Positions 6,622 to 16,394 of a stretch of 52,570 nt of DNA are shown one piece after another. The notes beneath the pieces were generated by a model that saw only the letters and a list, made by a program, of their open reading frames with translations, had not been told where the DNA came from and made no database searches. The stretch covers positions 1-52,570 of the forward strand of contig JANLHZ010000105.1 of NCBI GenBank assembly GCA_024653775.1, written 5' to 3'. The stretch is from Planctomycetota bacterium. GTDB lineage: Bacteria > Planctomycetota > UBA8742 > JACQVU01 > JANLHZ01. The translations under genes and the position numbers were made by a program. Positions within the stretch are counted from its first letter, which is position 1. Each line of letters begins with the position of its first letter.

Positions 6622-7719
6622 TTACTCGTTCGGCGGGCCGAAGCTCTCGTTGTTGCCCTGGTTGAACCAGAACGCCTCGCCGTTTTCGCGGATTCGCGCT
6701 TCGAAGGCCTGTACGCCGCGGATGCTGCTGTCCCTGGTCAGATACATTCCTCGCACCGTCTGCGGCATGATCATCCTGAGGTTTCCATCGTGGCTGCTTC
6801 CGGATCGATATTCCTTGTGGCCGTCGAACTCCACGACAACGTTCAGCTCGTCGTTCTGAGGCCTCGGACCGTCGAACGCGGGGAAGTTGTACATATACGC
6901 GCGGACCAGCAGATTCGTCTCTGCGCTGAAGCAGAACACGTGCAGACTTGGCATCGTCCCTTCCGCGATCATGTATACCTCCTTGCCGATGTCGACTGTC
7001 TGGAGCATCGTCAGGTAGGGCGCGGTCCCGAGATAAGCGATTGGTCTACCCGACTCGTAGGCTTCGAGAAGTCCGACGAGCAGGAACAGCTTCCGAAGCT
7101 CTAGCCGTTTAAGGATGAATTCACGGTCCCTGCGGTACTCGACGCTTTCCTCGCGGAATATCGTCGTAACGCGGGTCGCAGTGCGGAACGCCCAGCCGTT
7201 CGTGCCGTCGAATCCCTGCATCAGGCTGAGGTCGTCCGGAACGTGGCTGAGCGAATACTTATAGCGGTTCGGCGCACTAAAATACTCGTTCACGCGCCCG
7301 TGCAACTGGCTTCCGTCCTGCCCCTTGAAATCGACGTCGAGAAAAACCTTCGAGTCCGTGAGTCCGCGGAACGATTCCTCGCCGCCGTGGGCTTCGAGGG
7401 CGCGTTTGATAATCGTCAGCGCCATTTCGCGGTTATCTGGCCAGCTCTCGTATTCAGCCGCGTTCGCAAGGGCGGACTCTATGACCTCTGGCGTCAGCGA
7501 ATCGTTCACCCGCGGCTCGCTGGCGCCTCCGGGGGTCTCGCTGGCTTCGCTGCTCGGCGCGGGGCGGGAGTTCTCCGCGAGCGCCGGTTCCGACGACTCC
7601 GGCGCGGGCGCCACGCTTTCTTCATCCCTGACGTCGTTCCTTTTGCATCCCTGAGCCGAAAAAGCCGCGACTACGAACATTGCCGCCAGAATAGAAAACC
7701 AACTGCGCGAGAAAATCAT
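6622..7719 (-). CDS. Secreted protein of unknown function (LolA/sorting-like fold possible)
   Basis: A 365-residue exported protein. Start ATG at 7719 with AGGAG nine bases upstream. Residues 1-24 form a signal peptide ending FSAQGC, a weak lipobox, so lipid attachment is possible. Residues ~25-85 are a low-complexity Pro/Ser/Glu linker. The rest begins IIKRALEAHGGEESFRGLTDSKVFLDVDF and continues with R-V-N-E-Y-F, PNRYKYSLSHVP, GFDGTNGWAFR and LLRAYMYNF-like strands. 'A.GG...l..l....' followed by many beta strands and 'G.nGWr' is typical of outer-membrane-lipoprotein-sorting-like periplasmic proteins. This is a fold-level guess only. Neighbours on both sides are unrelated; it is transcribed alone. 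Confidence 0.75.
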   Translation of the reverse strand: MIFSRSWFSILAAMFVVAAFSAQGCKRNDVRDEESVAPAPESSEPALAENSRPAPSSEASETPGGASEPRVNDSLTPEVIESALANAAEYESWPDNREMALTIIKRALEAHGGEESFRGLTDSKVFLDVDFKGQDGSQLHGRVNEYFSAPNRYKYSLSHVPDDLSLMQGFDGTNGWAFRTATRVTTIFREESVEYRRDREFILKRLELRKLFLLVGLLEAYESGRPIAYLGTAPYLTMLQTVDIGKEVYMIAEGTMPSLHVFCFSAETNLLVRAYMYNFPAFDGPRPQNDELNVVVEFDGHKEYRSGSSHDGNLRMIMPQTVRGMYLTRDSSIRGVQAFEARIRENGEAFWFNQGNNESFGPPNE

Positions 7720-7882
7720 TACTTCTGCTCCTGAACCCAATGCGCTCGTAGGCGACACCACAGAAACTCTACACGAATTAGCCCCCACTTCAACAATTGG
7801 TTCATCTCGATTCCTAAGTCATTGCGTAGCCATAAGTTACGTCTGCATTTGCTAAAGTCATAAAAAATATAGCGAAAACCTT

Positions 7883-7911
7883 TTGACTGTAGAACTCGTT
7901 TATTGTACCAT
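7883..7911 (+). promoter_or_regulatory. Possible promoter of the secreted-protein locus
   Basis: TTGACT (7883-7888), a 17-bp spacer and TACCAT (7906-7911), about 120 bases before the lipoprotein gene at 8036. The stretch 7720-8035 between the divergent genes is AT-rich and otherwise holds only the SD sequence GGAGAG at 8024. The -35 is good and the -10 is only partial. Confidence 0.35.
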
Positions 7912-8035
7912 CGTATTATCCATCCGGTAGAACAACTATCTATATATGAAACAAGCGGACACGACATTTTTGTCCATGCCACGCATAGAATCAAGACAAA
8001 GATTCGGAAATCAGACAAAAGCTGGAGAGATGATG

Positions 8036-9148
8036 ATGAACTGGAAGATCAATGCTCGTTTCGCATTTGTGGCGGTCGTAACAGCCGCTACTATTACTGG
8101 TTGCGGTCAAAACATTCCGCTTGGTTTGTTGTCTGCCTCCAAAACGGAATCTACCGTTTCACAAGAGGCCGTCATGGCATTCGTCGAAGTCGCTGACGGG
8201 CAGTCATCGGAACTTAGTCATAAGAATAAGGGACGAAGTCTGGAAGTCTCTTTGAGACTGACCGACGGGGCAATCGAGGGAAGGCACAGAATCGAACTTT
8301 CCTATCCTCGCAAAGACAACTTCGATCTTCCAACAGGCAGACGCATAAGAAAACTGGTACCCTCCTTTCGATTTGAGCCGAGCGGTCTTTCGTTCAGGGC
8401 GCCTGCCTACATTACAATACGGGCGGATGAATTCCGCGGGATGCGTCAAAGTGAAGTAGCAAACTTGGTCGCCCTCTGCTGCAATCCCGGCTCTGAAGAT
8501 ATGCAGACCGTAACGATTATCGAAGTTGACGCCACGACTGGCACGATAACATTACTTCCGCGCCACTTCTCGGATTTTGTCATCGCTTCAGTTGAGACGC
8601 AGCAGTCCAGCGACGAGCTCGCAGACATCTCGGCATCGATCAACTATCTCGCTTCCATTCCCGGACTTGATCCTTCGGTAAAAGTGCGGCTTCAGGTGGC
8701 TTACCAGATTTTGGAGAGCAACGAAGAAGGAAAGCCTGTCTATAGCGCGAGGCTCTACAAGGAACTCGGAGACGATATTGAATATGTGAGGAAGGTTCGC
8801 GAGGCCATCCATCAGCTTAATTACACCGAGTGCCCGGAGATCAATTTAAGCAATGTGATTGACGATGCGCTCAGTCTGACAAGAACCGAATCCATTGCTT
8901 TTTGTGGTGGCTCCTGCGAACTCATCGAGACTGCGGACAGTTACCACCAGAGCGGAGATAGTGACAACGCCGCGCACTGTTACTTGGCCGCGATGAGGGA
9001 GCACAAGCAGGCGGCGAACGCAACGAGTGGCGGGCGGACCCAAGGGTCGTCGCTTGTGCAGCTTCCCGCCGCCCCCGACTACGCGCCGCAACTTAGTTGT
9101 GTGTGGCGTTTTCAGGTGGCTGGACGATCGATACCGACCCGCCGTTAA
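8036..9148 (+). CDS. Lipoprotein with ZU5-like domain, probably the 5' part of a frameshifted large gene
   Basis: Starts at the third of three consecutive ATGs (8030, 8033, 8036), the one best spaced from GGAG at 8024. MNWKINARFAFVAVVTAA ends in the lipobox TITGC. Residues ~30-190 look like a ZU5-type beta-sandwich: FRFEPSGLSFRAPAYITI, then DATTGTITLLPRHFSDFVIA, a pattern of surface proteins. Residues ~200-345 are helical, with SYHQSGDSDNAAHCYLAAM resembling a TPR helix pair. The last codons after QLSC read VWRFQVAGRSIPTRR and do not look structured. The next open frame (9097-13437) overlaps, lacks its own signal peptide, and starts in mid-domain. Removing one TG unit from (TG)4 at 9098-9105 joins the two frames. 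Confidence 0.7.
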   Translation: MNWKINARFAFVAVVTAATITGCGQNIPLGLLSASKTESTVSQEAVMAFVEVADGQSSELSHKNKGRSLEVSLRLTDGAIEGRHRIELSYPRKDNFDLPTGRRIRKLVPSFRFEPSGLSFRAPAYITIRADEFRGMRQSEVANLVALCCNPGSEDMQTVTIIEVDATTGTITLLPRHFSDFVIASVETQQSSDELADISASINYLASIPGLDPSVKVRLQVAYQILESNEEGKPVYSARLYKELGDDIEYVRKVREAIHQLNYTECPEINLSNVIDDALSLTRTESIAFCGGSCELIETADSYHQSGDSDNAAHCYLAAMREHKQAANATSGGRTQGSSLVQLPAAPDYAPQLSCVWRFQVAGRSIPTRR

Positions 9149-12100
9149 CGCCGCCGCTGGACACGTCAGGCTTCAATCCTCCCGGTGACAGCGACATCAT
9201 AATGCAGAACGTCAGCGATACTGCTTTCTCCGATCCAAACGAGCTTGATGACGGCGGAACCGGCTATTCCATTCAGTCGATCAGCGTGGCAATTGACGGT
9301 CCTGTTAGATTCACTACCTACGGATTTGGAAGCGCGCCTGGAACGACCACCGACATACGTTTCATTGGTTCGCTTGAGGCTTCCGCCGAGTACAACGGCA
9401 CACATCACCTCTCGACGAATAAAATTGACGGAACAATTTACTGCGAGCAGCCTTTTTTCTATTTCGTGTGGGTCTTCGACGTCGACCTGGGGATTCTTGT
9501 GCCGTCTGCACCGATTCTTGGCACGTTAATATGTACGGGTGTGTTTGAAGCAGAAGTCGAGAGAATCAAGTCCGTTGACGTTTCGAGCTACCCTCCAAAC
9601 GAACCGTTCGTGAAAACCTTTTCACTCAATGCTACCGGCGATGAGATCATCGTCGACCCCGTGATTATCTGCGCGGAGTCACCGATTCATTTTGACGCTC
9701 ACAGCGAGTTTGGCATGCACCCCGAGCTCACCGAGTGGAAAGTGCTCAAAAACGGCGTGCAGGTTGGCGGTGGGACAGGACAAGGGTTTGATTTCACCTT
9801 TGACGAAGCCTCGCAAAACGTGGATGAGTATATAATCGAGACAACCCCTTGCGATGATCGTTCCGTATTCAGTAGCCAGATCGTGGCTGTTGTTCCAGAC
9901 CTCGTGAAACTCCAGTATTCATCGGATGGTTTTGGCCCTGAGGAAATTCCTCAAGGCGGGGATGATATACTTATCGAGGAACCAGCAGTTGTTCTCGTAG
10001 AAGGCGAAACGAAGTGGTCTGGAATTGACGGTATGCCGGACACCGCCGATGATAGACTCTGCTTAACGAGGTGGGACATTCAAATATTACACCTTAGTCA
10101 CAATGGCGCTGTCGAGGTACGGCCAGATTTAGCCACCGGACGTTCGGCGGAAATAGAGTTTATATCTGTCGATCCTCAAACTCCCGACGAACTCCCCGAC
10201 GGTTTTATTTGCGTCTTCTATATCGCGCCAGAGCATCCCGGCATAAACGTCTTTTATATCGTCACCGTTTCCAAATCCGGCAATGTAAAGAAGCCGAATG
10301 TCAATATGCAGATCGATCCCGAGAGCGTTTTTGGAAGCTATGAGCCGGGTGAAGCTAACCAGTCTGTTACTCAAACTTTCACCGCACAAATTATCAACCA
10401 CACCAATGAAGACCCTTCAAATATTGGTTTTACAACGACAGCACGGTACGGAAATGCGGCGCAGGTAGGTCCGAGAGCGAATGTTCCTCCCGACAGCGCG
10501 ACGCAGCAATACACGTTCAACTCTCCCGGACGCTGGATAATTGAGGCGGAACATAATATGGCGCCCTATGCCTATGCCAGCGCTCATGCCTCGCTGGTTA
10601 CTCTTAATCACGTTGATAACATTCTTCTGAATCAAAACAATGTCTTCTTCAGCGGGCAAGTCGTTGAGTGGAATTTCGTCTTCGATAACCCCGCAATGTT
10701 CGCTGATCCGTTTCCATTTCTCTATGGGTTCTACGAAGCTGAACTGGAAGTCGTTGGCGATCAGATTTTCGAGCTAATCCCTGGCGAGCCTGAAAGCGCG
10801 TTCACAAGAATAATCGAAGCGAACGGAGAAGTTCGATTCAAATTCAACGTGGGGCAGCTTCAACCCGGCAGCGTAACCACCGTTAATGTTAACGTGAACT
10901 GGGTGCGCTCAACTCTCTCTAACGGACAAATAACTTTTCTGCGACTGACGGACCGCTGCACGACTTTCTCGGCCTCCGACTATCGACTCGATAGAATCGA
11001 GGTTAAAAATCAGAACGATAACAACTTTTCGACAGATAACCATGCCTATAACTTTTATGGTAGTAGTATCGCGCCCGTTCAGTTTCGAGCGATTTTCACG
11101 CCGAATACGCCACCAGCGAGCGCGCTTGGATCGCTTACTTGGAACGTTAGCGAGATCGTCGGGGGCGATACTGTCTTCGGAAATAGTCTCGTACCACCGC
11201 CAAATCCACCGGCATCCAGCGCAAATTTCGACGATATCAATTCCGTCACGCCAAATTTGATTACGGCGACAGGGGGAAGATTTCGGGTATCCGCAAATTG
11301 GGGCAGCGATGAGAGCAATGAGATTAAGGTTATTATCTTCGCGCTATCGGGCGTCAAGGCGGAGTCCGTGGACACTCAAAATAGTCGAAATATAATTGTG
11401 GAAGACTTGCAACCTGGTATCGAGATTCCAAGAAACACCGGCGTTGAAGTATATCCCGGCGCTGCGTCATTGAATAATGATCGCTTTGAACTCTCATTGG
11501 TTTCCAATCCATCCAAAGTAAGTATGGAGGAGTGGACGGAAATCAATAATGTTTCACAGGTCACGATTTTTTCATCCGAAACCGGGCAAGACTTCCTTAG
11601 CTTCAATCAGGTTAGTAATCATTTCCCACCGCTGTACGAATCTGTAATTCAAACAAATGGAATCGGGAATTTCGCAGCGGGTAGGGGGACGGTCGCCAAC
11701 CGAAATCAGGCGCCGTTCCAGATCGACTTCGCTTCTCTTGTGGTCGAAGTCATTATCGAGGGGATTAGGTTTAATCATAATGATAATTCATCGGCAAACG
11801 ATGCCATTGGCGTAATTCAGACTAAGGAACTAGAGTTACCAGGGAATGAAATCGGTCAACCAGCGTGGATTCCGGCACATGAATCGACGACCGACAAACA
11901 AGATTCTCGTAACTACGAATTTCGAACCGTTGCGGTACCACCCAGCGACCCGACCCGCGATTTTCAAGTAGGATTATCCAATTTCGAAAGGTATTCCGAT
12001 TCTCCCGCGCTGTATAAAATCGGGGTTCAAAGTCCGGCTGTAAAAACCGACTTGGCGTTTCCGAAGGCTAACAAAAACGGGGTTCAAAACTTCATCAATG

Positions 12101-13437
12101 ACCATATTGAAATGCTGCTTCGCGACAATAGTCTTGGTCTTACCGGTCGACGTGGAAACTGGACGCTCAGAATCGAGGCTTCCGCGACCGGAAGCCAAGT
12201 GTTCGACATCGATGCAACCGTTTTCAGTTTGCGATACTATGGTAATAGCAATAGGGAAAAGAACTTTGTATCGATGCCTCTGGTTCCAAAGGCTGCTCTA
12301 TCGTCCATAAACAGGTATAATACGACGTTCGATTGGTCTTTCAAGTGTGGCGGGGTGGATAGTCGTTCCGGTCTGATTAGTTTCGTCATGCCAAGGCCTT
12401 CCAACGCCCCTTTGATTCCAGCAAGCACAAGGCATCGAATTTATTTAATCAAAGCAGAGCCTGTTAAACCTTGGAAAATTTCTTCCGACCAGGACTTTGC
12501 AGGACACCGGCCCTACACTGAAATTCTTGATCTTGCGTGTGAGCTATTTGCAGGGTTGTCGGATGAGCGCGAGATTCTAACAAAACTCGAACGTTGGCTT
12601 CAAAGTATGGATGTTGACGGCCCGGCGGTTGGACTGAATATAGTGTACGACGGCGGTGAGCAACAGTTTTTTAGCACTGGAGCTGGCGCAGCGGGTGCTT
12701 GGAATGGAGTTTCAAATCCTTTCGACATCCAAGGATATTTCGATTCATATATTAACCCCGTAAACCATCAGGTTTTGCAGGATAGCAAAAAGAAGCTGCG
12801 CGCTTCATGTTACGACCAAGCAGGCGCGTTTGCCTTGATTTCCAGAATAGTCGGTATTGACTCGAAAATGATCTGGGCAAGCCCTTATATCCCAACAAAC
12901 AAACTTAGGCAACTATATCTTTTCGGGGATCGCGATTCGAACCAGCAAAGAAGACGCTTCTGGCATGACGACCCCGCCACGCCTCCGCCTTTAGACGAAG
13001 AGTTTACCAGGGAGCGAGCATTCACCTTGCATGCATACAACGTGACCGGCACCTTGCAGTCATTCAATTTCAAGGGAACCTCGTCGCAGGCTGGCGAGGA
13101 ATATAGGCAAGTCATAGGTGACGGCTGGAGTTACGATCCGCTTTGCAGATATGGTAATTTCCTTCACGATTTTGGCACTCGCTCCGCAGGCGAACCTGGG
13201 ACGTTTTTAAAACCCGATCCACAAAATCCGGGGGGCACAATACCAACGCCATATCAACTCACCAATGACATCTTGTTCTGGCGCTGGGCTATAGATGACA
13301 CGCTTCTGGGACTACCTGGTGATGACGATGCTGCACGCGAGGTAGATATGATCGCTCAATTAAAAAAAGTCGGTGCCGGTGTGACCAATGACGTCGTGCC
13401 TGGTACGTATGGATTTACAAACATTGGAATAAATTAG
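9097..13437 (+). CDS. Giant surface protein with C-terminal transglutaminase-like domain (3' part of the frameshifted gene)
   Basis: 1446 codons read from a TTG at 9097, immediately after an in-frame TAG. There is no signal peptide or good SD, so it is probably the continuation of the lipoprotein at 8036 (about 1800 residues joined). Residues 1-1050 are beta-rich and contain Ig-like or cohesin-like stretches (VFFSGQVVEWNFVFDN, GSVTTVNVNVNW) without recognisable catalytic motifs. Residues ~1150-1446 look transglutaminase-like: C1238 in RASCYDQAGAF, H1312 in FTLHAYNV and D1347 in GWSYDPLCR. That order and spacing fit the Cys-His-Asp triad of the superfamily, which includes peptidases and cross-linking enzymes. 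Ig-like repeats plus a TG-like domain suggest a surface or periplasmic protein that binds or processes protein. The DNA is AT-richer than the housekeeping genes around it. Confidence 0.75.
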   Translation: MCVAFSGGWTIDTDPPLTPPLDTSGFNPPGDSDIIMQNVSDTAFSDPNELDDGGTGYSIQSISVAIDGPVRFTTYGFGSAPGTTTDIRFIGSLEASAEYNGTHHLSTNKIDGTIYCEQPFFYFVWVFDVDLGILVPSAPILGTLICTGVFEAEVERIKSVDVSSYPPNEPFVKTFSLNATGDEIIVDPVIICAESPIHFDAHSEFGMHPELTEWKVLKNGVQVGGGTGQGFDFTFDEASQNVDEYIIETTPCDDRSVFSSQIVAVVPDLVKLQYSSDGFGPEEIPQGGDDILIEEPAVVLVEGETKWSGIDGMPDTADDRLCLTRWDIQILHLSHNGAVEVRPDLATGRSAEIEFISVDPQTPDELPDGFICVFYIAPEHPGINVFYIVTVSKSGNVKKPNVNMQIDPESVFGSYEPGEANQSVTQTFTAQIINHTNEDPSNIGFTTTARYGNAAQVGPRANVPPDSATQQYTFNSPGRWIIEAEHNMAPYAYASAHASLVTLNHVDNILLNQNNVFFSGQVVEWNFVFDNPAMFADPFPFLYGFYEAELEVVGDQIFELIPGEPESAFTRIIEANGEVRFKFNVGQLQPGSVTTVNVNVNWVRSTLSNGQITFLRLTDRCTTFSASDYRLDRIEVKNQNDNNFSTDNHAYNFYGSSIAPVQFRAIFTPNTPPASALGSLTWNVSEIVGGDTVFGNSLVPPPNPPASSANFDDINSVTPNLITATGGRFRVSANWGSDESNEIKVIIFALSGVKAESVDTQNSRNIIVEDLQPGIEIPRNTGVEVYPGAASLNNDRFELSLVSNPSKVSMEEWTEINNVSQVTIFSSETGQDFLSFNQVSNHFPPLYESVIQTNGIGNFAAGRGTVANRNQAPFQIDFASLVVEVIIEGIRFNHNDNSSANDAIGVIQTKELELPGNEIGQPAWIPAHESTTDKQDSRNYEFRTVAVPPSDPTRDFQVGLSNFERYSDSPALYKIGVQSPAVKTDLAFPKANKNGVQNFINDHIEMLLRDNSLGLTGRRGNWTLRIEASATGSQVFDIDATVFSLRYYGNSNREKNFVSMPLVPKAALSSINRYNTTFDWSFKCGGVDSRSGLISFVMPRPSNAPLIPASTRHRIYLIKAEPVKPWKISSDQDFAGHRPYTEILDLACELFAGLSDEREILTKLERWLQSMDVDGPAVGLNIVYDGGEQQFFSTGAGAAGAWNGVSNPFDIQGYFDSYINPVNHQVLQDSKKKLRASCYDQAGAFALISRIVGIDSKMIWASPYIPTNKLRQLYLFGDRDSNQQRRRFWHDDPATPPPLDEEFTRERAFTLHAYNVTGTLQSFNFKGTSSQAGEEYRQVIGDGWSYDPLCRYGNFLHDFGTRSAGEPGTFLKPDPQNPGGTIPTPYQLTNDILFWRWAIDDTLLGLPGDDDAAREVDMIAQLKKVGAGVTNDVVPGTYGFTNIGIN

Positions 13438-13448
13438 GGAGAAACAAT

Positions 13449-14834
13449 ATGAAATACATAACTATATCGTCAAGCGCTCTTATTCAGTTCATATTTGTTG
13501 TCCCCCTGTTTTTACTTGTTGGTTGCATAGAAGGAACACATTTGGCATCTGAAACCGCGCAAAATTTTCGCTATCAGGACAGCGCTGAAAATGGAAAAGA
13601 CAATTCCGTCGCAAACGTCGTCCAGGGCAGCAACAGCGGCAACAGCCAGCACAGACCAAAGGATGGCGATGAAGAAGGTGATTCCGGAGATTCCGAAGAG
13701 CTTGAAAGACGAAGACAAGCGATAGTTGAAAAATATAGTCTAAATGAAAGACCGTCACGAGAAACAATATTTGTGAATGGTTTCGATTGGGATATGGATG
13801 CTATTCGAATGATCACCATGGCTTCGATGCTTGAAGACACTGATCGTTTTTCAATCGCATATTTCAATAGTGATGGTGCTTTAACTCAATTTGCAAATTC
13901 CGTGCGTAGAGTACAATTATGGAAGTCGTATTCAGACTTTACGCTTCAGGTTTCGGTATTTGATAATTCTTCCACTTTACCTTGGGAATTGCTTGTGGAC
14001 ACTTGGGATTACACAGGGTTTATTCCCGCGACTGCGCAAGAATTCGGTTTAGTCCTTCATGGGAACGCTCTTGTTGCCCGCGATCCTTCCAGAGTCGCCC
14101 ATGTTGCATTGATTAGATACTCGTATAACAATATATTTTTGACGTGTTACGATGACATCGACCTTCTGAACCCGCCAGCCAATCTGACCAGACTTGTCGA
14201 TTTTGTTCAAGCTCTCGATACCGAACTATCCGCACAGCCTGTGACTCACACTGTTCGAAGGAGCGAATACGCGCCGGAAATCAAAAAGTTCAGACTATCC
14301 GAACATTCCGTCGCTATAGGTGATTCAGTTCCAATAGAAATCGAGATATTCAATCCGCTTACTGGTAAGTCCATTCCGGAATACACTCTTGAAGAAGCAG
14401 GTCTTTCCGTGGCGTGGAATCAGAGACGACCAATGTGGATGTGGATTGTTGACGATGTAGAAGATTATTCTCAAAATTTTGGCACAGAATCACGACTAAG
14501 CGACTATCAAGCGCTCAATGTCCTGATTCAGGATGAGCCGGATACGATTTTTGCACCTGATGAATTGTCGACTGCTGTACCTGGTGAATACGAATTAGGT
14601 ATCAAAGTTTTCAACGAAAGAGGACTTATCAGTGATGCCAGTATAAAAGTAAGAGTAACTCCGCCTCGTGACGACGGGGACCACGACCGCGGCCACGGAA
14701 ACGACGACGACCATCACGACGAGGACAATCCCGGCAGAGGTCACGGAGATCGCGGTGACTACAGTGATGACCACGACAGAGGCCACGGAAATGACGATGA
14801 CCGCCACGATGAGGATAATCCGGGACGCGGATAA
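13449..14834 (+). CDS. Lipoprotein paralogue 1 with His/Asp/Gly-rich tail
   Basis: A 461-residue exported protein beginning 11 bases after the giant gene, with GGGAG before the ATG, so probably in the same operon. The signal peptide ends LFLLVGC, a good lipobox. An acidic linker (GDEEGDSGDSEELERRRQ) leads to a domain with FVNGFDW, NNIFLTCYDD and ALDTELSAQPVTHT. A beta-sandwich follows: FRLSEHSVAIGDSVPIEIEI, NPLTGKSIPEYTLEEAGLS and PGEYELGIKVFNERG. The tail is HDRGHGNDDDHHDEDNPGRG repeated about twice, highly charged and probably disordered or metal-binding. The same domain and tail recur at 15048 and 16370. I know tails of this DNPG type from other environmental surface proteins, with unknown role. 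Confidence 0.8.
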   Translation: MKYITISSSALIQFIFVVPLFLLVGCIEGTHLASETAQNFRYQDSAENGKDNSVANVVQGSNSGNSQHRPKDGDEEGDSGDSEELERRRQAIVEKYSLNERPSRETIFVNGFDWDMDAIRMITMASMLEDTDRFSIAYFNSDGALTQFANSVRRVQLWKSYSDFTLQVSVFDNSSTLPWELLVDTWDYTGFIPATAQEFGLVLHGNALVARDPSRVAHVALIRYSYNNIFLTCYDDIDLLNPPANLTRLVDFVQALDTELSAQPVTHTVRRSEYAPEIKKFRLSEHSVAIGDSVPIEIEIFNPLTGKSIPEYTLEEAGLSVAWNQRRPMWMWIVDDVEDYSQNFGTESRLSDYQALNVLIQDEPDTIFAPDELSTAVPGEYELGIKVFNERGLISDASIKVRVTPPRDDGDHDRGHGNDDDHHDEDNPGRGHGDRGDYSDDHDRGHGNDDDRHDEDNPGRG

Positions 14835-14898
14835 GATTGATGATGTGACATGAATAGAAAAAACGCTGACGAACGAGATCAGATTTTGGAGATTCACA

Positions 14899-15021
14899 AT
14901 GGATCCTCCCCCTGATGATCCAACTACCCCTCAGATAGACGAAGAGGAAAAAGCCATCAGAGACCAGTTGAAAAGAATGGCTAACGACCATCGCATTTTC
15001 GATATACGGATTATTGGCTAA
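14899..15021 (+). CDS. Possible 40-residue acidic/helical peptide
   Basis: ATG at 14899 with GGAG 8 bases upstream; product MDPPPDDPTTPQIDEEEKAI, then RDQLKRMANDHRIFDIRIIG. It resembles in style the acidic linker plus helix that precedes the FVNGFDW domain in the neighbouring paralogues (DEEGDSGDSEELERRRQ). It may be a remnant of another copy rather than a functional peptide. No signal peptide. Confidence 0.4.
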   Translation: MDPPPDDPTTPQIDEEEKAIRDQLKRMANDHRIFDIRIIG

Positions 15022-15047
15022 GCGCATTACACTAAAGGAACATCACA

Positions 15048-16394
15048 ATGAAAACAATTGTACTGACGTCGCTTCATGCAATTCTGATTTTTATCAGTGT
15101 ATTTCGGAGCGGGTATTGCCAGGATGAGAATGAGACTAATAATGATAGATGGCATCAAGTCATGAGGGAATACGCTGAAAATTTGGGATTCGACCCTGAG
15201 CCGGATGATGAGTGCGAAGTAACCGAAGGCATAGACTGGAGCCAGCCAGCCTTCGAAGAATTACCATCAAATGATGGGCCCGGTATTGACAATTCTGTTA
15301 TTAGATTAGAAGTCAATCCCAATATAGTACTTACAAATAAGCTCTTCGAAGGTGTAACAGTTCGCGCGATTATTTTTAATAACTGTCTTAGTGCATGGAG
15401 GGAATTGGCAGGTCAGTCGCAGTTATCAAACCATGCTTTCGTTACAATGGAATCCCTTGGTATCGATCTGGTTGGTAACGCGGTTTTTTATCATCATCTT
15501 CCGCCGAATCAGATCTATATTTACAAAGTACATTATGCCTTCCACAATGTTTTTTTGACTGTTTATTATGATGTCAAAGTAGACAATCCTCTATACGACG
15601 CGGACTTTCTTGTAAACTTCATCCGCGACATCGACGACTATTTTTTCCGTCAACCTTTAGTCGAAACTCTCGATGACAGCGAGTTCGCGCCGGTAATAAA
15701 CAGGTTCGAACTCGAGGACAATCGAATCCACATCGGGGAGCGATCCCGCATAAAACTTGAGGTCACTAATCCTGATTCCGGTCTCACCATCCCTGAACAT
15801 TCCCTTCTCGATGCTGGAATTGGGGTGAACTGGGATAGGGTCAGCCCCCGCTGGCTATTTGTCACTCATGGCATAGATGGGGATCCATGGTACAGTATGC
15901 AGAGGGATGACGTTACATATGGTAATCTTTTTTTATATCCGTATGAAGAAGAGTTCAGAAGCACAGCCAGGGTTGTTAATGGGGTCCCGGAAGTAGAGAC
16001 AATTTCCGCCGAACCGGGGACCTACCCGCTCAGAATCACGGTTTTCAACGAGCGCGGACTGACTGCAAGCGCCGAACTTGAAGTAGTGGTGCTTCCGCAG
16101 CGCGAGCGACCGAACACAACTGACGACGATTCGGGCGAAGACCGCGACCGAGGTCACGGGAACGACGACGACCGTCACGATGAAGATAACCCCGGTCAAG
16201 GTCACGGAAATCAGGGTGATGACGACGACCGAGGGCATGGAAACAGCGACGATCGCCGCGATGACGACAACCCCGGACAAGGCAACGGAAACCACGATTC
16301 AGACGACAACCCCGGTGGGGGAACGATGACAATGATGAGGAAGAAGAAGATGATGGAGATAATGCAGGAGTGGGCGAAATATCAGAAGAGATAA
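15048..16394 (+). CDS. Secreted paralogue 2; frameshifted before paralogue 3
   Basis: Signal peptide MKTIVLTSLHAILIFISVF, probably cut near CQDEN. The central part shares YAFHNVFLTVYYD, the FAPVINRFELEDNRIHIGE strand, IPEHSLLDAGIGVNWD and PGTYPLRITVFNERGL with paralogues 1 and 3. The tail has RGHGNDDDRHDEDNPGQG units. After NPGGG at 16321 the frame turns into TMTMMRKKKMMEIMQEWAKY and stops. The other frame over the same bases reads NDDNDEEEDDGDNAG and then runs straight into paralogue 3. One base missing from the G5 run at 16317-16321 explains it. Originally 15048-17574 was therefore probably a single two-domain protein of about 840 residues. Confidence 0.75.
   Translation: MKTIVLTSLHAILIFISVFRSGYCQDENETNNDRWHQVMREYAENLGFDPEPDDECEVTEGIDWSQPAFEELPSNDGPGIDNSVIRLEVNPNIVLTNKLFEGVTVRAIIFNNCLSAWRELAGQSQLSNHAFVTMESLGIDLVGNAVFYHHLPPNQIYIYKVHYAFHNVFLTVYYDVKVDNPLYDADFLVNFIRDIDDYFFRQPLVETLDDSEFAPVINRFELEDNRIHIGERSRIKLEVTNPDSGLTIPEHSLLDAGIGVNWDRVSPRWLFVTHGIDGDPWYSMQRDDVTYGNLFLYPYEEEFRSTARVVNGVPEVETISAEPGTYPLRITVFNERGLTASAELEVVVLPQRERPNTTDDDSGEDRDRGHGNDDDRHDEDNPGQGHGNQGDDDDRGHGNSDDRRDDDNPGQGNGNHDSDDNPGGGTMTMMRKKKMMEIMQEWAKYQKR

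Noticed and set aside
14640-14830. CRISPR-like periodicity in the paralogue tails
   Set aside because: The repeats are coding, imperfect and without unique spacers; they encode the HDRGHGNDDD tail.
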